From JAYQKL01 sp049889415 (GTDB lineage Bacteria > Pseudomonadota > Alphaproteobacteria > RS24), in assembly GCA_049889415.1 (NCBI GenBank), contig JBMHDL010000003.1, positions 186,001-250,000 of the forward strand: 64,000 bases of DNA, in the 5' to 3' direction. Below, piece after piece: positions 52,974 to 61,622 of this stretch. The notes beneath the pieces are model-generated. The model did not search any database. It saw only the letters and a program-made list of their open reading frames with translations, and had not been told where the DNA came from. Every line of letters starts with the position of its first letter. Positions within the stretch are counted from its first letter, which is position 1. Both the position numbers and the translations under genes were made by a program.

Positions 52974-53754
52974 TCTGAAACAAGTCCCCGATTATGTACC
53001 CGGGCACAATCTGCTCGCAGGAAAAAAAGTTGTCATTACGGCGGCCGCCGGCACTGGCATCGGTTTTGCCGTAGCCAAGAAATGTCTCGAAGAAGGCGCA
53101 GAGATTCTGATTTCAGACATTCATGAGGGGCGACTGGCTGAGGCACGAGACAAACTCATCGCTGAGACGGGAGGCACAGTTCACAGTTGCATCTGTAATG
53201 TCACGGCCCAGGTGGATGTCGATGCCCTGTTTGCCACCGCTGAGGACGCCTTTGGAAATATTGATGTTGTCATCAACAATGCCGGCCTCGGCGGCACGGC
53301 GGAATTGGTCGACATGAAAGACGAAGAATGGGCCATTGTGCTTGATGTGACGTTGAATGGCTGCTTCCGCATCAATCGGGCCGCCATGCAGCATATGAAA
53401 GCCAACGGTGGCGGTGTCATAGTCAACAATGCCTCAGTTTTGGGCTGGCGGGCACAAAAGGGACAGGCGCATTACGCCGCCGCCAAAGCCGGTGTCATGG
53501 CGTTGACCCGATGCGCAGCCATTGAAGGGGCTGAATTCGGCGTCCGAGTCAATGCTGTTGCCCCTTCACTCGCCATGCATCCTTTTCTGCATAAAGTAAC
53601 CTCGAAGGAGTTGCTGGCTGAATTGGAGGCCAAGGAAGCCTTCGGGCGCGGCAGTGAAGTCTGGGAACAGGCCAATATCATGGTCTTTTTGGCCAGTGGC
53701 TATTCCTCTTACCTGACCGGTGAGGTCATTTCGTCTTCAAGTCAAAGAGCTTGA
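52966..53754 (+). CDS. ipdF: IpdF-like SDR, 5-hydroxy-HIC-CoA dehydrogenase
   Basis: 262-residue SDR, the same length as I recall for mycobacterial IpdF (Rv3559c). N-terminus VDLKQVPDYVPGHNLLAGKK then TAAAGTGIGFAVAKK; VINNAGLGGTAEL, NNASVLGWRAQKGQAHYAAA with Tyr-Lys, AGVMALTRCAAIEGAEFG, and YSSYLTGEVIS at the end. The VPNYVPGH-like start and NNASVLGWRAQ are hallmarks I associate with IpdF. It oxidises the 5-hydroxyl on the indane ring during C/D-ring degradation. Start at 52966 overlaps FadE30-like by 8 bases. Confidence 0.87.
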   Translation: MVDLKQVPDYVPGHNLLAGKKVVITAAAGTGIGFAVAKKCLEEGAEILISDIHEGRLAEARDKLIAETGGTVHSCICNVTAQVDVDALFATAEDAFGNIDVVINNAGLGGTAELVDMKDEEWAIVLDVTLNGCFRINRAAMQHMKANGGGVIVNNASVLGWRAQKGQAHYAAAKAGVMALTRCAAIEGAEFGVRVNAVAPSLAMHPFLHKVTSKELLAELEAKEAFGRGSEVWEQANIMVFLASGYSSYLTGEVISSSSQRA

Positions 53755-53773
53755 GGGAATCTGGGAGGCAGCA

Positions 53774-54229
53774 ATGAAACAGATTTACCAAACACCTAAT
53801 GATCTGATGGGACAGGAAGGGGTCACCCTTGGCCCGACCGATTGGATGGTTGTTGAACAAGACCGTGTTGATGGCTTTGCTGATGCGACGGATGACCATC
53901 AGTGGATACATGTCGACCCAGTAAAAGCGGCGGATGGGCCGTTTGGCGGCACCATTGCACATGGGTACCTAACCCTTTCCCTGGCCAATAAATTCCTGCC
54001 CGCTATGCTGGAAGTCGAACAAATGTCCATGGGCGTTAATTATGGTATCGACAAGGCTCGCTTCCCCAATGCAGTTAAAGTCGGAGCTAAAATCCGTGCC
54101 ACCGGTGAATTCATCAAAATTGAAGAAGTCAAAGGCGGAGTGCAATCAACACTCAGGGTGACAATTGAGGTTGAGGGCGAGGAACGTCCGGCCTGCGTGG
54201 TCGATACGATCAGCCGCTATTATCCATAA
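53774..54229 (+). CDS. MaoC-type enoyl-CoA hydratase
   Basis: 151-residue single hot-dog R-specific hydratase. The hydratase motif lies in DGFADATDDHQWIHVDPVKA followed by GPFGGTIAHGYLTLSL, with the catalytic Asp and His in the usual spacing. It is the last gene of the long operon, 19 bases after ipdF, with GGGAGG before the ATG. In a steroid pathway it would hydrate an enoyl-CoA. The stop lies in a 16-bp duplicated segment. Confidence 0.84.
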   Translation: MKQIYQTPNDLMGQEGVTLGPTDWMVVEQDRVDGFADATDDHQWIHVDPVKAADGPFGGTIAHGYLTLSLANKFLPAMLEVEQMSMGVNYGIDKARFPNAVKVGAKIRATGEFIKIEEVKGGVQSTLRVTIEVEGEERPACVVDTISRYYP

Positions 54230-54245
54230 CCGCTATTATCCATAA
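54214..54245. repeat. Perfect 16-bp tandem duplication across a stop codon
   Basis: The unit CCGCTATTATCCATAA occurs at 54214-54229 and again at 54230-54245. The first copy encodes the last residues and stop of the MaoC gene; the second follows it directly. The protein is unchanged. Probably a recent slippage or repair event. Confidence 0.95.
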
Positions 54246-54301
54246 ATTGACCTGCGCACTTTAGGGTGCCAAGATAGAAAAAAAATTAGTGGAGGGAAAC
54301 C

Positions 54302-56548
54302 ATGCGAGACTTTGTCAGAAATAAATACACTGTGATCACAGTCATACTTGGCCTCATCGCTGGTATTTTCATTTTCGACGCGGCCAACATAAAGGGCCGA
54401 TTGGGTGAGGAGCGTGGTCGCGGAACCATCATCGGCGGCAATCTGCCGGAGGCCTTTGTCATCACCAAGCAACAGGCCGACCTTGACACGGCCCCTGCCG
54501 GCAAAACCAGGCAAATTCTGTTTGGTGACCTTCATGTCCATACCACTTACTCCACTGACGCTTTTTTATGGGCCTTGCCGATGAACCATGGTAAGGGGAT
54601 TCACCCACTGGCTGATGCATGCGATTATGCACGATATTGCTCTTCACTTGATTTCTGGTCCATCACCGATCATGCCGAAGCCTCAACCCCCGCGAGATGG
54701 GAAAACGCTAAGCAAAGTATGCGCGAGTGTCAGGCCAAGGCCGTCGACCAGTCCAATCCGGACATGGTGTCGTTCCTCGGTTTTGAGTGGACCCAAATCG
54801 GTCTGACCCCGGATGAGCATTACGGGCACAAAAACGTCATTTTCCAGCACCTTGATGATGATCAGGTATCGCCTCGCCCCATCGGCTCGGGAGGCGGAGC
54901 GACTGCCGCCCTTCGCCAGAATGCCACCGGTGTACCGACCATCGTCTCCATGATGGACTTTAAAAACCGGCAAGATTATTGGGACTTCAACACCTATTTT
55001 GCAAAAATGCGCGAGGTGCCGGATTGTGATGCCGATATACCGTCCGACAAATTGCCGGCAAGCTGTTTCGAAACCGCTCTGACTCCTGGAGATCTCGTCC
55101 GTAAATTGCGGGATGAGCAAAAACTCGATCCGTTGATCATTCCCCATGGGTCAACATGGGGTCTTTATACACCGCCCGGCGCATCTTGGGACAAAGCGCT
55201 CAAACCGGCCCAAAGACCCGAGGAATTCGGCTTGATTGAAATCTATTCCGGCCACGGCAATACGGAAGAATACCGAAGCTACCGCGCCTTTGCCGTAGAT
55301 GAGAACGGCAATCACTATTGCCCTGCCCCGACCGCCACTTACACGGCGCCATGCACGCGCGCCGGCGAAATCATATATGAGCGCTGTATTGAAGGCGGAG
55401 AAGACGAGACCGCCTGTCGTGACCGTCAGAAGCAAACCGAACAAATCGCCATCGACATGGGGCCGGCTTATCACATGGCGATTGGGGGCGAAAGCGCAAG
55501 TGACTGGTTGTTGTCAGGCCAATGCACGGATTGTTATCTCCCGACCATCAATCATCGACCGACCAAGAGCGTTCAATACGGACTTGCCATATCCCGCTTC
55601 GATGAAACCCCCGACGATCCGACACGGTTCCATTGGGGCTTCATCAGTTCCTCTGACAATCACAGAGGTCGCCCCGGCACAGGATATAAGGAAGTCGCAC
55701 GCCGACTGACTACGGAAGCCTCCGGGGCAATCAGCCCGTTCTGGCATAGACTTCTCAACCCTGAAATTGTGCCCGTAGACGCCTACCCTCATTACAAATC
55801 AACAGAAGATCTAATGCGCGAAGCGACTTTGCAACTGGCTGAAATAGAACGTATGGGCGGGTTTTGGACCACAGGTGGTCTGGCTGCCGTACACACGGAC
55901 GGGCGCTCACGCGAAGAGATCTGGCAGGCCATGAAACGCCGCGAAACCTTCGCCACGTCCGGTCCGCGGATGTTGCTGTGGTTCGACAGAACCGGGACTA
56001 ACGGAACGGATGTGCCAATGGGCGGCAAAGTGACGGATACGCAGAGCGGTACCTTCCGGGTCAAGGCCGTCGGCTCCTTCAAGCAGAAGCCCGGATGCCC
56101 GGATTTTGCCGTGGAGGCCCTCGGGCAGGAACGCATCGACATGCTGTGCTCCGGGGAATGTTACAACCCGAGCAATGAGCGCAACCTCATTGAACGTATT
56201 GAGATTGTTCGCATCCGACCGCAAAGCGTTGCCGATGAACAGGTGGACACTTTGATTGAGGATCCGTTTATGGTGCATCAGTGTGAGCCGGACCAGAATG
56301 GCTGCGTGTTTGAATTCACCGATCCTTCCTTTACCGCTGATCAACGCGATACGCTATATTACGCCCGTGCCATTCAGGAAGCCCGGCCAACCATCAACGC
56401 CGAGCCGATTAAATGCACCTTGGATGAAGAAGGCAATTGCATTGACGCGGAAATTTGCTACGGAGATTACCGCTCCGGCGACAGTGACTGCACAAGCATG
56501 AAGGATGTCAGAGCCTGGTCCTCCCCGATTTATGTCAATCATCCCTGA
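54302..56548 (+). CDS. Membrane-anchored DUF3604 (PHP-like) metallohydrolase
   Basis: 748 residues. One N-terminal TM or signal anchor (VITVILGLIAGIFIFDAANI), then a PHP-like domain: QILFGDLHVHTTYSTDAF (His78, His80), FWSITDHAEAS (Asp123, His124), YGHKNVIFQ, IPHGSTWG, EIYSGHGNTEEY and SSDNHRGRPG, which supply the metal ligands typical of the fold. At least fifteen cysteines, several in close pairs, suggest disulfides and a periplasmic location. Function is unknown; a phosphoesterase-like hydrolase is likely. GGAGGG precedes the ATG. It overlaps the PPIase gene by 17 bases, but is 72 bases from the MaoC gene, so it may have its own promoter. Confidence 0.82.
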   Translation: MRDFVRNKYTVITVILGLIAGIFIFDAANIKGRLGEERGRGTIIGGNLPEAFVITKQQADLDTAPAGKTRQILFGDLHVHTTYSTDAFLWALPMNHGKGIHPLADACDYARYCSSLDFWSITDHAEASTPARWENAKQSMRECQAKAVDQSNPDMVSFLGFEWTQIGLTPDEHYGHKNVIFQHLDDDQVSPRPIGSGGGATAALRQNATGVPTIVSMMDFKNRQDYWDFNTYFAKMREVPDCDADIPSDKLPASCFETALTPGDLVRKLRDEQKLDPLIIPHGSTWGLYTPPGASWDKALKPAQRPEEFGLIEIYSGHGNTEEYRSYRAFAVDENGNHYCPAPTATYTAPCTRAGEIIYERCIEGGEDETACRDRQKQTEQIAIDMGPAYHMAIGGESASDWLLSGQCTDCYLPTINHRPTKSVQYGLAISRFDETPDDPTRFHWGFISSSDNHRGRPGTGYKEVARRLTTEASGAISPFWHRLLNPEIVPVDAYPHYKSTEDLMREATLQLAEIERMGGFWTTGGLAAVHTDGRSREEIWQAMKRRETFATSGPRMLLWFDRTGTNGTDVPMGGKVTDTQSGTFRVKAVGSFKQKPGCPDFAVEALGQERIDMLCSGECYNPSNERNLIERIEIVRIRPQSVADEQVDTLIEDPFMVHQCEPDQNGCVFEFTDPSFTADQRDTLYYARAIQEARPTINAEPIKCTLDEEGNCIDAEICYGDYRSGDSDCTSMKDVRAWSSPIYVNHP

Positions 56549-57398
56549 AGTGAAGCTTGATCGAAAACTCCTGACCAGCCCGTCAGCCGGTCTAAGCGCC
56601 GGTATTGCCGGGCTTCTGCTGGCCCTGATCAGTGCCTTGGGTCTGAAAACCGGGCTGTTGATGTCGAAGGACTGGGTCGCCCAGGTCAATGGAACTGATA
56701 TACCGGCAAGTGAATATAACCGCGCCCTGCTTGCCATGCAGGACGGGTTAAAGCGTGGCCTGACGGAGGCTGACCGCCGCAAGGCCCTGCAGGTTCTTGT
56801 TGATGAGGAATTGCTGTTGCAGGAGGCGGAAACATTGGGCCTCACCCGGTCCGACATGGTGGTACGCAAAAACCTCATTCAGGCGATGATGAAGACCAGC
56901 ACAAGTTTTTCCGAAACAGAACCGGATGAAGCACAATTGCAGGAATTTTATGCCGCTCATCCTGCATTATTTGCTGCCCCACTAATATTCACCGTAGTTG
57001 GCGTCGAAACTGCCTTTGAAGCGGAGGCCGCTAAATTTGTTCGGGCCCTGCAGCAAGGGGAAACATTTTCTTCTGCAGCGCAGCGTCTCACTATGAGCGG
57101 TTTGGACATACCTGAAAACATCCCCCACTCCAAACTCATGGATTATATCGGCGGCGATATGGCACAAAAATTGACGCAACTGAATGCGGACGACATTTCC
57201 GGCCCGTTTGAGCAGGCCGGCCGGTTCAGGTTTTTCTGGATAAAACGAAAGACCGGGGGCCCGCAATCCTTCGAGGCCGTACGCAACAGCGTCAAGGCGG
57301 AGTGGCAACGCCGGGAAAGTGAACAGGCGTTTCAGTCCTATCTGGACGGTTTGCGCCGCTCCGCCCGCGTTACCATTAAGGCGGATACCATCAAGTGA
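56532..57398 (+). CDS. Parvulin-like peptidyl-prolyl isomerase, membrane-anchored
   Basis: 288 residues with one N-terminal TM (AGIAGLLLALISALGLKTG), then a SurA-like N-terminal chaperone segment (VNGTDIPASEYNRALLAMQ, VLVDEELLLQEAETLGL) and a degenerate rotamase domain (FSSAAQRLTMSGLDIPENI, ISGPFEQAGRFRFFWIKRK). It should act at the periplasmic face, perhaps folding or delivering the DUF3604 protein. Start at 56532 (MSIIPEVKLD) overlaps the DUF3604 stop by 17 bases; its own stop overlaps the HupE ATG (TGATG). Confidence 0.78.
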   Translation: MSIIPEVKLDRKLLTSPSAGLSAGIAGLLLALISALGLKTGLLMSKDWVAQVNGTDIPASEYNRALLAMQDGLKRGLTEADRRKALQVLVDEELLLQEAETLGLTRSDMVVRKNLIQAMMKTSTSFSETEPDEAQLQEFYAAHPALFAAPLIFTVVGVETAFEAEAAKFVRALQQGETFSSAAQRLTMSGLDIPENIPHSKLMDYIGGDMAQKLTQLNADDISGPFEQAGRFRFFWIKRKTGGPQSFEAVRNSVKAEWQRRESEQAFQSYLDGLRRSARVTIKADTIK

Positions 57399-58588
57399 TG
57401 CGCGCCGGCGTCCTATGTATGATGATCTGGGTGTTGGCGGCACTCCCAGCTCAGGCGCATGTCAAGAGCCAATCCTATTCGCAATGGCGTGCCCAGAACC
57501 AGACGCTTGCATTTGCCTTCAGTGTTGACCTGAGACGCATCACCCAGCTGTCGCGTCTGTACGACAATGAAACAGGTTTTATTGCCCTATTTGACCGCCA
57601 TCTGCGCGAGACCCTCAGCGTCACCCAGAAAGAACCCTGCAGGTTGTCCGGGCTCAGCATTCTGGAACATGTCCGCGGAAAATTGCAGGCCCGCGGTAAT
57701 TTCGTCTGTCAGGAGCCCATAGAGACGCAGGCAACGCGCATCACCATTGACAGTTTCCATGCCGTCTCCTCAACCCATGTTCACTACGCCCGCCTGAACA
57801 ATCAAGACACAACGCATCAAATCGTTCTGAACAAGGCGCGCAGAAGTTTTGACCATGACAGCGGTGCCCTAACGGATACTTTTTCCGGTTTTTTTGCCGT
57901 CGGGTTTTCGCATGTAATTGTCGGCCTTGACCACATGCTGTTTCTGCTGGCTTTGATGCTGGCCGCCGCCCGGCCATCTTCGGCCATATGGTGCATCACC
58001 GGTTTCACACTCGGTCACAGCCTGACACTCGGTCTGGCCGTTTTAGGCTTGATTGCACCTGACATGCCCTTGATTGAGGCGATGATCGGTTTGACCATAG
58101 CGGTTGCCGCCAATCAAGCCGCGCAACAGGAAAACGAGAAAACAGCCCTACTCCCCCCGTCTGCCTTGGCGGTGATGGTGCTGGCGGTATTTATCTTCGC
58201 CGCGGTTATGGCCAAACCCTATGTTTTGGCAGGGCTGGGCTTAACGCTGTTCGTCTTTGGTGAAAGTTCATTGGCAGGTCCCGTGCGGCAACGCTTTTTA
58301 CCCGTGATGACAATTTGTTTCGGCCTTGTCCATGGTGCCGGCTTTGCCGAAGGCTTACTGGACCTCAACTTCAACCAAAACGACCTGCTAACACCAATGC
58401 TCGGGTTTAATCTCGGGGTTGAAGCCGCGCAACTGGTCGGTTTGTGTGGCTTTTATATCCTGATTATGAGTCTTCAAAAGCTATATGCAACAGCCTACCC
58501 TTCCATAATGGCAGGAGCGCATCGTGCCACCTGTCTGATATTGTTCGGCCTCGGCATGTTCTGGTTTGCCCAAAGACTGTGGAGCTAA
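57398..58588 (+). CDS. HupE/UreJ family membrane protein
   Basis: 396 residues: a signal peptide (MIWVLAALPAQAH), an extracytoplasmic N-terminal domain of about 140 residues, then about six to seven TM helices with FAVGFSHVIVGLDHMLFLLALML, FTLGHSLTLGLAVLGLI, FGLVHGAGFAEGL and FNLGVEAAQLVGL. The His/Asp-rich helices resemble HupE/UreJ nickel permeases, but the large N-terminal domain marks the HupE/UreJ_2 branch, whose metal and role are not settled. Translationally coupled to the PPIase gene; ATG at 57398 (GTG at 57395 possible). Ends 3 bases from the convergent MBL gene. Confidence 0.78.
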   Translation: MRAGVLCMMIWVLAALPAQAHVKSQSYSQWRAQNQTLAFAFSVDLRRITQLSRLYDNETGFIALFDRHLRETLSVTQKEPCRLSGLSILEHVRGKLQARGNFVCQEPIETQATRITIDSFHAVSSTHVHYARLNNQDTTHQIVLNKARRSFDHDSGALTDTFSGFFAVGFSHVIVGLDHMLFLLALMLAAARPSSAIWCITGFTLGHSLTLGLAVLGLIAPDMPLIEAMIGLTIAVAANQAAQQENEKTALLPPSALAVMVLAVFIFAAVMAKPYVLAGLGLTLFVFGESSLAGPVRQRFLPVMTICFGLVHGAGFAEGLLDLNFNQNDLLTPMLGFNLGVEAAQLVGLCGFYILIMSLQKLYATAYPSIMAGAHRATCLILFGLGMFWFAQRLWS

Positions 58589-58591
58589 CGG

Positions 58592-60010
58592 TTAGTCCTC
58601 AGTGTTTATCGCCGCATTGACCAGCCGCAGCTGTGCCGTCAGCCAATAAATTTCATAGCTGTTTTTACTGCCCGCCTTTGCCGATGCCAATAAGGTTTCC
58701 AGTGCACGCTTGTGTAATTTCTGTGTTTCCTGCCAGGCGGCGCCTGCCTCGTCCGACTTTGCTACCTCAATCAAATGCATGGCATGCACCGGCTTACCCT
58801 CGTCGAGATATTGCGCAATACGGGCATTGATTTCGGCTTGCCCCCCAAGCGCAACCAGATCCTGATATATGGCTGTATCAGGGACGGCATAAAGCTCAGA
58901 GGTTTTGTCAAAATGGAACCATGTGGCGTAATATTCCCAGATGCTTTTGACGGCCCATGAGACTTTGCCGTGCTCTTCAGACAAGGCCAGCTCCGGCGGC
59001 AAAGTAATGCTCTCCATCAAGTCTCCCAAGGTTTTACCGGCGTTCATTCCGGCAACTGTAGCATCATGGACATAGGCAACGGCATCACGCATTTTGCGCA
59101 AACCTTCCCTGATTGCCTGTTTGTCCATCACCGGCTCACGGTGGCTTGGCACAATCACGTCCGGATCCAGGCCAATGATGAGGTCGAGGGATTTGATATA
59201 TTCAACCGGCTTGCGGACCTTTTCTCCGCGCATGGTGAACACATTTGGAAATTGCGGAAAAATGGGCCCGAATGTATCACCGCTGAACAGGATTTTTTCC
59301 TCCGGCATCCACAGCACCAGATTGTCCGCTCCCTCAGCACCAGGCGTTCCGATAATTTCCAGAACACGCCCCCCTTCCTCCAGTCGAAGGGTTTCAAAAT
59401 CATTGACTGTGACGTCAGAGCGAATGCCACCATATTTCAGAAGCTCGAAAGTCGGCGGCTCTTCCGGCATGAACGGAAACAGCAGACGGTTGCGCCCGTA
59501 AAAATAATCATTCAACTCGGTTAAATAGCGTTGCTCTTCCTGGAAGTCCGTATGGGTGACAATTTTTGTTTCAGGCCGCTGCCAGAATTTTACCCCGCCA
59601 ATATGATCAGCGTGTGAGTGGCTCAAAATAATATGGGTCAGCGGCTTTTCCGGCACCGACTGCGCAAATGCCTTGATCTGCTTTGCGACTTGCAGAGACA
59701 AGCCGGTATCGAACAGGATATGACTACTCTGCGTCACAATCAAATGTGTGTTGCCGACACCCGTAGCTTGAAAAATATCGGGACCGATTTCACGGACTTC
59801 AATCGGAATGTTGATGAATTCCGCCGCCACACTTGTCGTGCCGTCCTCACCGCCTGACATCCGGTCAGCTGCAGCGTCACCGATACGGTCCATAACGGCG
59901 ATTCCGGCACGCCGTTTAACCTCGTCAGAAGACGCCAAAAGTACGGCAATGCCAACCAGAGCCAGCACGGCACCAAGAAGGATTTTTTGCAGCTTGCTGA
60001 GTTTTTTCAT
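58592..60010 (-). CDS. MBL-fold hydrolase, alkylsulfatase-like (SCP2 domain absent)
   Basis: 472 residues. N-terminal membrane anchor (ILLGAVLALVGIAVLLASS), then a metallo-beta-lactamase domain with LSHSHADHIGG, GTPGAEGADNLVLWMPEEKI, FSGDTFGPIFPQ and VPSHREPVMD, followed by a helical domain resembling the alkyl-sulfatase dimerisation region (VSWAVKSIWEYYATWF; AGAAWQETQKLHKRALETL). SdsA1-type alkylsulfatases carry a C-terminal SCP2 domain, not seen here. Sec-type anchoring suggests a periplasmic enzyme. Start at 60010, 8 bases after the sulfatase stop, so they form a sulfate-ester pair. Confidence 0.78.
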   Translation of the reverse strand: MKKLSKLQKILLGAVLALVGIAVLLASSDEVKRRAGIAVMDRIGDAAADRMSGGEDGTTSVAAEFINIPIEVREIGPDIFQATGVGNTHLIVTQSSHILFDTGLSLQVAKQIKAFAQSVPEKPLTHIILSHSHADHIGGVKFWQRPETKIVTHTDFQEEQRYLTELNDYFYGRNRLLFPFMPEEPPTFELLKYGGIRSDVTVNDFETLRLEEGGRVLEIIGTPGAEGADNLVLWMPEEKILFSGDTFGPIFPQFPNVFTMRGEKVRKPVEYIKSLDLIIGLDPDVIVPSHREPVMDKQAIREGLRKMRDAVAYVHDATVAGMNAGKTLGDLMESITLPPELALSEEHGKVSWAVKSIWEYYATWFHFDKTSELYAVPDTAIYQDLVALGGQAEINARIAQYLDEGKPVHAMHLIEVAKSDEAGAAWQETQKLHKRALETLLASAKAGSKNSYEIYWLTAQLRLVNAAINTED

Positions 60011-60018
60011 GATGTTTC

Positions 60019-61524
60019 CTATTCGTATTTGATCCGGCCCTTTTCGCCATAGCGCATTTGCAGGGTTTTGGTCGCCAAGGTGCCGAACCCGCCCCATTCC
60101 TCAGACTGCGTGTCATCAGAAGGCCTGACATCCGCAGCGAAATCTTTGGGCGCCCGCCATCCCGGATGCGGGTTAATGGAGACACGGATGCCGCTGACCG
60201 GATGCTGAGCCTGCCATTTTCTGAGTTTTTTCGACAATTTCCGCACCAGATAGGGCTTTTCCTTCGCCAGATTATTTTGTTCTTCCGGATCGGCTTTCAG
60301 GTCAAACAAATGGTTTTCCACATTTGTCTCCAACCCGTCATGATCAACAATCTGGACGAGTTTCATATCGCCTTCTATGACCGCCAAATTGAACAAATTA
60401 TACTCCGGGCTGTTGGATCCGAAGAACAAGACTCCCGGGCGCTTGCGGTTTTTCCCTTCCAGCACGGGCAGACGGTTCCGCCCGTCAAGCTTCTTCTCCA
60501 CCCCCATGTCTACTCCGGCGGCGGCGGCGAAAGTCGGGAAGATATCCATCACGGAAATGGTCTGATCGGTTTCGGATCCGGGCGCAATGACCCCCGGCCA
60601 TTTGATCAGTGCATTGACCCGAATACCGCCCTCAAAGGTTTCAAGCTTGCCGCCGCGATAAGGAGTGTTGTCGGCACCAAAACCGGCAAACCCCCCATTG
60701 TCACTGAAAAAGAAAACAATCGTGTTGTCTGCCACGTCCTCAGCTTCCAGTGCGGCAAAAATCTTGCCGATATTCTGATCCATCGAGTCGACCATGGCAG
60801 CATAGGTGCGTTTTGGAAAAATCAGATTGGAGCGGTCACTGTATTTTTCTTCCAAGGCTTCAGGGGCCTGCATCGGGCTGTGCGGGGCCAGAAAAGGAAC
60901 ATAAAGGAAAAACGGCTTCGATTTATCACGTCCTTCTGTGATGAATTTTGCAGCCTCATCGCCATGAATATCTGTGGCGTATTGACCTTCGCGGTAAACC
61001 GAAGTGCCATTTTCCTGTAAATCATGACCGCCGGTGGCAGCATGGGTGTAGTAATCAACCTGGGTGTTGAGATGCCCGATAAAATGATTGAAACCTCGGC
61101 TATGCGGCACCAAAGCCTCATGGGCCCGCCCGAGATGCCACTTGCCGACCATGGCCGTGTCATAGCCGGCATCACGAAAACTTTCCGGCATGAAACGTTC
61201 CTGCGGAGAGACACCGCCCGTCACCCAAGGCTGCAGACCGGCATAGGCCATGCCGAGTTTAACCGGGTCACGGGCCGTCATCAGGGCCGAGCGGGTCGGG
61301 GTACAGATCGGCAGGGAATAAAACCGCTCCAGCCGCATGCCGTCCGCAGCCATTTGATCAAGATGCGGCGTTTCTATGTCGCTCCCCCGGAAACCAAGAT
61401 CGGCATAGCCCAAATCATCGGCAAGCAGGATGACGATATTCGGTTGCTGTTGCGCCTGCGCAGCCGATAACCCCGCTGCCAGCAGAAAAACAAAAACGAA
61501 AAACCCAGTAAATTTACCTGACAT
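60019..61524 (-). CDS. Secreted type I sulfatase (arylsulfatase family)
   Basis: 501 residues with a cleavable signal peptide (GFFVFVFLLAAGLSAAQAQ). Formylglycine motif ICTPTRSALMT with Cys74 as the modified residue (C-x-P-x-R). Metal residues Asp36-Asp37 in LLADDLGY, and GKWHLG, FLYVPFLAPHSPM and FFFSDNGG are visible. It hydrolyses sulfate esters in the periplasm; the preferred substrate cannot be read, but type I sulfatases can act on aryl, sugar or steroid sulfates. The start at 61524 follows GGGGAGGGGA. No formylglycine-generating enzyme lies nearby. The alkylsulfatase-like gene follows. Confidence 0.9.
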   Translation of the reverse strand: MSGKFTGFFVFVFLLAAGLSAAQAQQQPNIVILLADDLGYADLGFRGSDIETPHLDQMAADGMRLERFYSLPICTPTRSALMTARDPVKLGMAYAGLQPWVTGGVSPQERFMPESFRDAGYDTAMVGKWHLGRAHEALVPHSRGFNHFIGHLNTQVDYYTHAATGGHDLQENGTSVYREGQYATDIHGDEAAKFITEGRDKSKPFFLYVPFLAPHSPMQAPEALEEKYSDRSNLIFPKRTYAAMVDSMDQNIGKIFAALEAEDVADNTIVFFFSDNGGFAGFGADNTPYRGGKLETFEGGIRVNALIKWPGVIAPGSETDQTISVMDIFPTFAAAAGVDMGVEKKLDGRNRLPVLEGKNRKRPGVLFFGSNSPEYNLFNLAVIEGDMKLVQIVDHDGLETNVENHLFDLKADPEEQNNLAKEKPYLVRKLSKKLRKWQAQHPVSGIRVSINPHPGWRAPKDFAADVRPSDDTQSEEWGGFGTLATKTLQMRYGEKGRIKYE

Positions 61525-61622
61525 ATCCCCTCCCCGTGTTTTGGTTGAGTTTAGGTCCAGCAACATGAGAAAACAAGCCAAGACGGTTCTTATTTAAGGC
61601 ATTTGTGCAATATCAAACGGCC

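Noticed and set aside
60058..61020. Long + strand open frame (320 codons) opposite the sulfatase gene.
   Set aside because: It is antisense to a gene with complete sulfatase motifs, has no family motif and no ribosome binding site; it is a shadow frame.
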